10,920 nucleotides of DNA, from assembly GCA_903952805.1 (NCBI GenBank), contig CAJBHN010000600.1, positions 1 to 10,920 of the forward strand. Direction: 5' to 3'. The DNA is from an uncultured Myxococcales bacterium. GTDB lineage: Bacteria; Myxococcota; UBA727; VGSZ01. Positions 4,586 to 10,920 of this stretch are shown here, piece by piece. The notes under the pieces were generated by a model. It was not told where the DNA came from and searched no databases. It saw nothing but the letters and a program-made list of their open reading frames with translations. Both the position numbers and the translations under genes were made by a program. Positions within the stretch are counted from its first letter, which is position 1; the number at the start of each line of letters is the position of its first letter.

Positions 4586-7423
4586 ATGAACCCAAAGAAG
4601 GTGCTTGGCTTCGGCCTCGCGACAGTGGCAGCCGTTACGGCGGCCGTCGTCTTTGTTCGCAACCAGCCCGCCGTCGACGACCCTTCGTCGCCCACGCCGG
4701 GGCCGATGATCACGTCGACGCCAAAGCTCGTCGCTGCGGGCGCCGAGCCGACCGCGCGCGACATGCGCTTCGCCAAAAAGGACGACGACTTCGTCGCCGA
4801 AGGCGTCCGCGTCCAAAACGACGGCACGCTCACCGTCCTGTCCCGCAACACCGGGCCCGCGCTCATTCAGCGTCCGTCGTCGGCGCGCCTGGTGCGCGGC
4901 ACCACGGTGGTCGAGGAGTTGAAAGCCGATGCCGAGTCGGCCGGGATCATGTCGAGCAAGGACGCCTTTGACGCCGTCCGCTTCGACAACCGCTTCGGCG
5001 CGGTGGACCTCGAATACCGCTACGACGGCCGCGGCGTCGAGGAGTTCTTCCACCTCGACGAATCGCTGAGCACCAAGATCGCCGCCGAGGGGGTCAACCT
5101 CGAGATCACATCGGACTTCCCGAACTTCAGCCAGAAAAATGGCGCGATTCTGGTCGACGGTCCCACCGGGGCCCCTCTCTTCATCGCCGGCAATGCCGAG
5201 GGCGACGCGATGAAGGTCGCGGTGGCCGAGCACTACGGCGACGCGCGCGTCCGCCTCAGCGGCGACCTCGAATACAACCTGCCGACCGCCTACGCCGTCG
5301 ACGCCACGGGCGCCAAGAAGGACCTGCAGCGCCGCTTTGAGATTCGCGACGACCACCTCGTCGCCACCACGATCCTCGACGCCGCCTGGGTCAAGACGGC
5401 CAAGGCGCCCATCGCCATCGACCCCAGCGTGATCGAAATCGGCAACGTCGACATCGGCAACTTCAACAACACCACCAACATCGTGCGCGACTCCACCGGC
5501 ACGCTGCACATCGTCTACAAGCAGGGCTCACGCCTGCGCTACGCCCGCGGCGACGGCAACACGTTCCAGGTGATTGCGACCATCGACAGCGGCGACCCGT
5601 GCCGTGTCGACGACCGGACCCCGGCCCTCGCCGTCGACAGCCTCGACAACCTGTATCTGTCGTTCACGTCGGTCATCAACAACACGTTGGTCTCCCCCAA
5701 CGACAACCGCTCCCGTGGTCAGTGCTCCCGCTACGCCATGGCGACGACGGTCGCGGCGCAGCAGATTCGGGCCCTGTGGACCAAGTGCGCCAATCGTTGC
5801 CAAGCCAACGCCAGCACGCTGGCTCCGTGGGACAAGCCCCTCGCCATCGCCTACGGCCACGACGCCGGCGTCTCTGAAGACCAGCCTGGCCTGATCCAGA
5901 CCGGTACCGACGGTGTCGGCTCACCCATCCTGGAGACCTTCGGCAACGTCCGCTGCGGCCGCGATGACCGCTTCCGCAACTTCGAGCTCAACGTCATGGC
6001 GGTCGACCGCGCCGACCGCGTCCACTTCGGCGTCATGAAGCACCACGACTGGGCGTTCAACAGCTTCCTCGTGACGCTCAACCCCGACGGCACCTGGGTT
6101 CGTCCCCAGTGCACCGGTGCCTTCGCGATGACGGAAAACCCGATCTTCGCTCTCGACGAAATCGCGACCACCATCGACCGCAACGGCAACCTGCTGCTGC
6201 TGTCCATCCCCGAGAACTTCCACGCCCACCACGGCAACATCACGGCGGCCAACACCCAGTTTGCGGCGCCCAACATCGCCCAGCTCAAGGTGTTTGACCC
6301 CCAGACCCGCACCTACCTGCACAACGCCAGCAATTCGGAGAACCCGGCCCTCGAGTTCGACCCCCGTCGTCCATCGACCAATGCCGGCGCCGAAACCGCC
6401 GTCCCCCAATATCTGATCGACTCTCGTGTCGCCCAGACCGACAGCACCGGCATCTTCCATATTTTCTACACGATCCGCCCGACCATCGACGACCAGATTT
6501 CGCCGACCGACTGGTGTGTCAACGTCGCCAAGTTGCGCCACGCCTGGTTTGACACCAAGGCGACGCCACCCCGCTTCGAGGTGGAGACGCCATTTTCATC
6601 GCCGACGGATTGCGGCAAGTTCGAACAGAACCCCAAGGCGTTCTTCACGAAGTCGGGCAAGCTGCGGGTCTTCTACACCCAATGCGTCGCGACGCCTGGC
6701 ACCGGCGCCGTTGCCCACCAGGGCCTCGCCAATGGTTGCACGACGTTCTTTGCTGATACGACGACGGACGGCCCCGTTGGTTCGTCGGCCCGCTCGGTCC
6801 CCACCGAGGTGGAGAGCCACTTCCAGGCCAATCCGGTCGGTCAGAACTTCCCGGCCTTCTCCCAGATGATCGAGGACTACGAGGTCGTCTACCTGCAGCG
6901 GAAAAACAGCATCAACAGCATGCTCTTTTTCAAGTCCGCTCCCGACGTCGACGCCGCTCGCCTGGTGGCCCCGATCAGCCACTCGTGGGTCGGCATCGCG
7001 AACCCGTCGTTTGAGTTCGGTCCCGTCGTCCGCGACACCGGCGCCGGCAACTTCGTCTACAAGCTTGAAGTCTCAGTATCGCCTGCGTTTACGCCGACCG
7101 ACATCGTGTACTTCAAGGACAACCTGGTGCCGGCGACCTTTGGCGCCAACATCCGACACCAGACCGACACCCCCTTGAGCGACACGGGACCCACCAAGGG
7201 CATCTTCTACTGGCGTGTCGTCCCCCGCGCCGTCAGCGGCAGCGCCGAGCCACAGTTCGCGAGCATTCGCGAGATTGGCGTCGACCTGCAAGCCCCGCGT
7301 GCGTTCAGCCTCATTGCGCCTGGTTGCCCGGTCAACGCCCTGGGCGTGAAGCTGGACCCCGCCTGCAACGCGCAGCCGCCCCCCGACCCGGTGTTTGAGT
7401 GGTTCCCCGCCCTGGATGAGTAG
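4586..7423 (+). CDS. Exported probable beta-propeller protein with truncated FN3-like C-terminus
   Basis: 945 residues. Residues ~6-24 form a hydrophobic signal or anchor segment (VLGFGLATVAAVTAAVVFV) after two lysines; no lipobox is present. Residues ~70-290 form a domain ending DAAWVKTAKAPIAIDPSV, matching the AAWL...YPVxIDPxV ending common in large secreted RHS-type and related proteins. Then seven BNR/propeller-like strand motifs of the form D-x-G-x-L-h-h-h-Y occur near residues 298, 346, 469, 525, 615, 683 and 758 (for example DSTGTLHIVYKQ, DSTGIFHIFY, TKSGKLRVFY), suggesting a seven-bladed propeller. Residues ~806-925 look FN3-like. The protein ends PDPVFEWFPALDE, which matches the start of FN3-like elements in gene 4 (SPTFLWDAVSDAVAYD) and stops after the first strand. 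No catalytic motif was recognised; a binding or surface role is inferred. Confidence 0.9.
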   Translation: MNPKKVLGFGLATVAAVTAAVVFVRNQPAVDDPSSPTPGPMITSTPKLVAAGAEPTARDMRFAKKDDDFVAEGVRVQNDGTLTVLSRNTGPALIQRPSSARLVRGTTVVEELKADAESAGIMSSKDAFDAVRFDNRFGAVDLEYRYDGRGVEEFFHLDESLSTKIAAEGVNLEITSDFPNFSQKNGAILVDGPTGAPLFIAGNAEGDAMKVAVAEHYGDARVRLSGDLEYNLPTAYAVDATGAKKDLQRRFEIRDDHLVATTILDAAWVKTAKAPIAIDPSVIEIGNVDIGNFNNTTNIVRDSTGTLHIVYKQGSRLRYARGDGNTFQVIATIDSGDPCRVDDRTPALAVDSLDNLYLSFTSVINNTLVSPNDNRSRGQCSRYAMATTVAAQQIRALWTKCANRCQANASTLAPWDKPLAIAYGHDAGVSEDQPGLIQTGTDGVGSPILETFGNVRCGRDDRFRNFELNVMAVDRADRVHFGVMKHHDWAFNSFLVTLNPDGTWVRPQCTGAFAMTENPIFALDEIATTIDRNGNLLLLSIPENFHAHHGNITAANTQFAAPNIAQLKVFDPQTRTYLHNASNSENPALEFDPRRPSTNAGAETAVPQYLIDSRVAQTDSTGIFHIFYTIRPTIDDQISPTDWCVNVAKLRHAWFDTKATPPRFEVETPFSSPTDCGKFEQNPKAFFTKSGKLRVFYTQCVATPGTGAVAHQGLANGCTTFFADTTTDGPVGSSARSVPTEVESHFQANPVGQNFPAFSQMIEDYEVVYLQRKNSINSMLFFKSAPDVDAARLVAPISHSWVGIANPSFEFGPVVRDTGAGNFVYKLEVSVSPAFTPTDIVYFKDNLVPATFGANIRHQTDTPLSDTGPTKGIFYWRVVPRAVSGSAEPQFASIREIGVDLQAPRAFSLIAPGCPVNALGVKLDPACNAQPPPDPVFEWFPALDE

Positions 7424-7437
7424 AGCCATCTCAACTT

Positions 7438-7503
7438 CGCCTCCGGTCGTTGCCGCACGGTGACACCGACCGGAGGCGCAGGATCTGTCTTGTGCTGCTT
7501 TTT
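7438..7503 (+). terminator. Perfect 12-bp inverted repeat after gene 3
   Basis: CGCCTCCGGTCG (7438-7449) and CGACCGGAGGCG (7467-7478) are exact reverse complements with a 17-base loop, starting 15 bases after the gene 3 stop. The nearest T-run is T5 at 7499-7503, 20 bases beyond the stem, so this is not a classic intrinsic terminator. It may be a weak or Rho-assisted terminator, or an mRNA 3'-end stabiliser lowering gene 4 expression relative to gene 3. Confidence 0.6.
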
Positions 7504-7519
7504 GTCTCCTCCATCCGTC

Positions 7520-7524
7520 GGGAG
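7520..7524 (+). promoter_or_regulatory. Ribosome binding site GGGAG for gene 4
   Basis: GGGAG lies six bases before the ATG at 7531. This supports that start over upstream in-frame codons (the frame is open back to a TGA at 7396-7398). The signal peptide beginning at 7531 agrees. Confidence 0.7.
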
Positions 7525-7530
7525 CGGTTG

Positions 7531-10500
7531 ATGACCACGCGTACCTCTCGCGGAACATGGCGTGTGCCTCTCGCCGTGGCCCTCTTCATCTGGGGCCTGG
7601 CGGGAGCGTCGTGGGCCGCCCGACCCACCGGCTTGCGCTACCCGCTTGCGGGCACCCCGATTTTGAACCCAGCGCCGCAGGTCGCCTGGGCGCCTGGGGA
7701 GTTGGGCCTCTGTGCCTGCACCCTCAGCGCCGTGGGCGCCCCGGCTGCGCAGTCCGGCCTGGAGCTCGAATTCTACCGTGGCTCCTTCGGTGGCATTCCC
7801 GACTTCACGCAAATCTCTCCGGTCCAAAAAACCGTCAGCGCCAACACCAGCATCGCGTCGTTCGCCAACGACGACTTGTATGCCCTCCGCTTCACCGGGC
7901 GCATCGACATCCCTGTCGCTGGCTCGTGGGTCTTCACGGTCACCGGCGACGATGCCGCTCGACTGTTCATTGACGGCACCCAGCGGGTCAGCATCGATGG
8001 CTTGCGCACCACTCCGTCGACGGTGGCGTCGGCGTCGATCACGCTGACCAGGGGCTTCCACACCATCGAGGTCCAATACGTCCGCAACGGCAACGCCGGG
8101 GTTTTGGACCTGCTGTGGCAGGGGCCGGGCATCGGCATCGACACCGACGCTGACCTCGTCGTCGACGCCCCCGAGCCTGTCCCCAGCAGCGCGTTCAGCT
8201 TTGTGCCGGCGCTCAGCGCCGCCTGCAGCGCGGCCTCTGGCCAGTCATCATGCACATCGGACGACGCCTGTGGGGCCGGCTTCTTCTGCACGGCGAGCCC
8301 CACCGATGCGTTTCGCGCCGTTGGCATTTGTCAGCCGGTCGCCCAGACGCCGCTGTGTGTGGCCAGCACCGAATGCGGCAACGATGCCGTCTGCGTGTCG
8401 CCCACCGACGAGGGCGGCGTGACCCTCACTGAGGCCTCATTCAGCTGTCCGCCTGATGAGCCGGGCTGCGACCTCGACGGCGGCGCCGTCAACGCCCCCA
8501 TCAGCGGTGTGGCCACCGAATTCTTCCGCGGGCTGTTCACCGCCCTGCCGGACTTTGACCAGCTCGTGCCCCTCGAAGAGGTCGTGGCGACGAAGTTCGT
8601 GATGCCCGCCCACGCCGGCGAGGACGGCTTCGCCTACCGGATGCGGGCATTTGTCGACGTGCCGATCGCGGGCACGTGGGATTTCTTTTCCATCAGCGAC
8701 GAAGGCTCCAAGGTGTTGGTCGACGGCGACCTCGTCGTCAGCAACGACTTCCTTCATGGCGCGCGCGAGGCCCAGGGCAGCAAGTTTCTGTCCGCCGGCA
8801 AGCATGAGGTCGAAGTGCAGTACTTCGAGCGTTTTGGTTCGGCCTCGCTGCGGGTCGACTGGCAGTTGCGCGACGCCAACGGCATCATTGTTCGTGCCCG
8901 CGAAGAAATCCCGACGTCGGTGCTGAGCCACACGCCCTCGAATCGCATCACCTGCTCGACCGATGGCTTGTCGTGTGCGCCGCCTCTGGTCGGCGAGCTG
9001 CCCCGCGAGGTTGATCACCTCGTTGACCTCACGCAGGTCAGCACCGTCCGCGGCATCACCCTTCGCCAGCGTGTGCAGCGCGCTCGCTTCAAGGTCGCTC
9101 CGCGGGTCAGCTACAGCGTCGAGGTGTCGCGGACGCCGACGTTTGGCGCCGCCGACCTGCTGCTCACGTCGTCGCGGCAGACCGGTCTGCGCCTGCCCTT
9201 CACGCAGACCACGGGTGCCTCGCTGCTGGAACGCCGTGAAGCCGAGGCTGCGCAGCTGATCGGCTCCTGCGGCCAGGTCAACGTCGACGGCATCATCTTT
9301 GAAATGCTGTGCAGCGGCAGCGGCGCCGTGACGCTCACGTTCAACGCTCCATCCACGGGCACGTATCTGTTCCGCACCCGGGTGACCGGCGACCAGACCT
9401 TTGGCGGCACCATTGCCCCGGGGGCGGCGGTCAACGACCCGGTGCTCGTGCAATTCCGTCTCGACAGCACGGTCGTCGCCGGCATCATCGACGACCCGCT
9501 GGTGCCAGCCATCCGTCGGGGACTGCGCGCCGTGACGGCGAACCGCAGCGTCATTGTGCCGGCCACGGGCAAGCGTGAGACCCAGGAGTTGCTGCTCGAG
9601 CTGCCGGTGACCGCGGGGCCCCACAGCATCACGATGCAGTTCATCAACGATTTCTGCTGCACGCCGTCAGACCGCAACCTGATGGTCGACTTCGTCGAGA
9701 TCGCCGGTCCGAGCGAGACCCAAACGGTGCTGGCGGCGCTGAGTCAGGGCCCGGTGTTTTGGCGCACCCGTGCGTTCGACGGCCAATCTCGCTCGACGGT
9801 GTCCAGCGAGACTCGGCTGATCGATATGCCGGATTTGACCCCGCCCAAGACCCCGATCATCAGCTATCCCGAAGAAGCCGCGATCGTGCTGTCGACGTCA
9901 CCCGCGGTGTCCTGGGCCGAGGTGCCCGACGCCACGGGCTACGAAGTCACCTTCACCAACAGCGTGACTGGTCAGGCGCAGGTCGTGACGACGACCGCCA
10001 CCTCGATCGACGGTCCGCCGTCGCCGCTTGAGCGTGGTGACGCCGTCACCATTGAAGTCAGCGCCGTCGACCAAGCCGGCAACCGCTCGCCGCCGAGCAG
10101 CAAGCGACGCGTGGTCGTGTCGCCGCGGATTTCCTATAAATTCCAGGCCTCGCGCGATGCTGCCTTCACGCCCCAGGGGCTGTTGTTTGAAGGTCCCAGC
10201 CAAAGCAGCCGCACCTTTGGTCCTCTCAACGTGCCGGCGGCAGCGACCTTTTCGACCAAGATCTCGTCGGTGGGCCCCCTGTCTTCCGGCAGCGATTGCG
10301 GCGTCACTGGCGACGGCTACCAACTGCTGTGCGGTGGCAATCAACGCCGCGACCACGCCGTGCTTGTCCCAACGACGGGCGAATACGTCCTCACCTTCGA
10401 CGCCTTCCAATCGATGGGTGGGCCCGACGACGTGCGCATGGAGGTCTTGGTCGACTTGACCACCGTCGACACCATTACGGTGCCCAATCTGCGGGCTGCA

Positions 10501-10920
10501 CCGGGAACCTTTCGCGTCCGGACCACGCTTCAGGCAGGCAATCACACCATCAGCGTGCGCTTCACCAATGACTTCTGCTGCGCCAACACCGGCCGGGTCG
10601 GTGAGACCGGCGACCGGAATCTGTTCATCCGCTCCGTCAGCGTCGACGGGCCGGCGAACGTGCCCACGCTGGGCGACCTCTTCGCGCTCGGACCATTGTT
10701 CTGGCGCACGGTGGCCGTGGACGGCTTCGGCAACACCCGGACCGCAGCCCCGACCCACGTCGTCGAATTCCCCGACCGCACGCCGCCGACGCCACCGCGC
10801 GTGGCCTACCCCGAGGATGCGGCGGTTGTCGTCAGTCAGAGCCCCACGTTTCTGTGGGACGCCGTCTCGGACGCCGTCGCCTACGACATCGTCGTCACCG
10901 ATGGTGTTCAAGAACTGATC
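7531..10920 (+). CDS. Secreted multidomain protein: PA14, Cys-rich, PA14, tandem DRNL-type carbohydrate-binding/FN3 repeats (3' end outside window)
   Basis: The frame stays open through the window end, giving at least 1130 residues. Residues 1-33 are a signal peptide (Arg-rich start, VPLAVALFIWGLAGASWAA). RYPLAGTPILNPAPQVAW near 36 is FN3-start-like. PA14 domain 1 spans ~76-200 (LEFYRGSF, DIPVAGSWVFTVTGDDAARL, HTIEVQY, LLWQGPG). Residues ~232-313 hold two Cys-rich units of the type seen in gene 2. PA14 domain 2 spans ~326-448 (VPIAGTWDFFSISDEGSKVL, HEVEVQYFE). From ~525 a repeat of about 310-340 residues begins. It contains a module ending HSITMQFINDFCC...DRNLMVDFVEIAGP (~580-727), resembling calcium-dependent xylan-binding modules (CBM36/60 type), then FN3-like elements. 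The second copy has its DRNL at 1028 and runs off the window. PA14 and these modules bind carbohydrate in known proteins, so an adhesin or polysaccharide-binding role is likely. No hydrolase domain is visible in this part. Confidence 0.92.
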   Translation, partial: MTTRTSRGTWRVPLAVALFIWGLAGASWAARPTGLRYPLAGTPILNPAPQVAWAPGELGLCACTLSAVGAPAAQSGLELEFYRGSFGGIPDFTQISPVQKTVSANTSIASFANDDLYALRFTGRIDIPVAGSWVFTVTGDDAARLFIDGTQRVSIDGLRTTPSTVASASITLTRGFHTIEVQYVRNGNAGVLDLLWQGPGIGIDTDADLVVDAPEPVPSSAFSFVPALSAACSAASGQSSCTSDDACGAGFFCTASPTDAFRAVGICQPVAQTPLCVASTECGNDAVCVSPTDEGGVTLTEASFSCPPDEPGCDLDGGAVNAPISGVATEFFRGLFTALPDFDQLVPLEEVVATKFVMPAHAGEDGFAYRMRAFVDVPIAGTWDFFSISDEGSKVLVDGDLVVSNDFLHGAREAQGSKFLSAGKHEVEVQYFERFGSASLRVDWQLRDANGIIVRAREEIPTSVLSHTPSNRITCSTDGLSCAPPLVGELPREVDHLVDLTQVSTVRGITLRQRVQRARFKVAPRVSYSVEVSRTPTFGAADLLLTSSRQTGLRLPFTQTTGASLLERREAEAAQLIGSCGQVNVDGIIFEMLCSGSGAVTLTFNAPSTGTYLFRTRVTGDQTFGGTIAPGAAVNDPVLVQFRLDSTVVAGIIDDPLVPAIRRGLRAVTANRSVIVPATGKRETQELLLELPVTAGPHSITMQFINDFCCTPSDRNLMVDFVEIAGPSETQTVLAALSQGPVFWRTRAFDGQSRSTVSSETRLIDMPDLTPPKTPIISYPEEAAIVLSTSPAVSWAEVPDATGYEVTFTNSVTGQAQVVTTTATSIDGPPSPLERGDAVTIEVSAVDQAGNRSPPSSKRRVVVSPRISYKFQASRDAAFTPQGLLFEGPSQSSRTFGPLNVPAAATFSTKISSVGPLSSGSDCGVTGDGYQLLCGGNQRRDHAVLVPTTGEYVLTFDAFQSMGGPDDVRMEVLVDLTTVDTITVPNLRAAPGTFRVRTTLQAGNHTISVRFTNDFCCANTGRVGETGDRNLFIRSVSVDGPANVPTLGDLFALGPLFWRTVAVDGFGNTRTAAPTHVVEFPDRTPPTPPRVAYPEDAAVVVSQSPTFLWDAVSDAVAYDIVVTDGVQELI
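9103..10920 (+). repeat. Tandem ~310-340-residue protein repeat in gene 4
   Basis: Copy 1 begins RVSYSVEVSR at 9103 and copy 2 RISYKFQASR at 10126. Matching landmarks follow in the same order: a Cys pair (SCGQ...MLC and DCGV...LLC), NDFCC at 9646 and 10567, DRNL at 9670 and 10612, FWRT, and SYPEEAA/AYPEDAA at 9862 and 10804. The steps are 1023, 921, 942 and 942 bases, so the copies have diverged by indels. Copy 2 has seven extra residues between NDFCC and DRNL. Further copies may lie beyond the window. Confidence 0.85.

Noticed and set aside
4304..5509. 401-codon open frame on the minus strand
   Set aside because: It is antisense to the end of gene 2 and the start of gene 3. The + strand genes have ribosome sites, signal sequences and recognisable domains, and this frame has none.
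7381..7560. Genes 3 and 4 as one gene broken by a frameshift
   Set aside because: Gene 4 has its own ribosome site and signal peptide, and other frames past the TAG at 7421 do not continue the FN3-like sequence.

Overview
The window is GC-rich, densely coding DNA with four genes on the + strand and almost no intergenic space. Several features suggest a Myxococcota or Bradymonadota-type (former deltaproteobacterial) genome: Gly-Glu hexamer tracts in a lipoprotein, long arrays of Dickkopf-like CxxDxDCxxGxxC repeats, a ZU5-like domain, PA14 domains and DRNL-type carbohydrate-binding modules. This is an inference from protein style; no rRNA or marker gene is present.

Layout: (1) 2-904, the 3' part of a polytopic membrane protein that resembles the CPBP intramembrane-protease fold but lacks its usual catalytic residues. 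(2) 901-4521, overlapping gene 1 by ATGA, one uninterrupted 1206-residue frame. It encodes a complete exosortase-like membrane domain (Cys186, Arg231, His250), then a lipoprotein-type signal with lipobox, a Gly-Glu tract, a ZU5-like domain, a second Gly-Glu tract and about 27 Cys-rich repeats. A T10 run preceded by a short inverted repeat lies at the junction. (3) 4586-7423, a 945-residue exported protein with a probable seven-bladed beta-propeller. Its C-terminus stops inside what looks like the first strand of an FN3-like domain. It is followed by a perfect 12-bp inverted repeat. (4) 7531 to beyond 10920, a secreted protein of at least 1130 residues. It has two PA14 domains separated by Cys-rich units, then a tandem repeat of a DRNL-type calcium-dependent carbohydrate-binding module plus FN3-like elements. 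It is open at the window end.

How they may work together: all four products are membrane or cell-surface proteins on one strand, with gaps of at most 107 bases, so co-expression is plausible. Genes 2 and 4 share the Cys-rich repeat family, and genes 3 and 4 share the FN3 start motif. The cluster looks like a surface-display or adhesion locus carrying its own candidate sorting enzyme. The most unusual element is the exosortase domain in frame with a giant Cys-rich lipoprotein, with a homopolymer/terminator-like element at the junction. No exosortase substrate tail (PEP-CTERM type) is visible inside the window; the C-terminus of gene 4 lies outside it.
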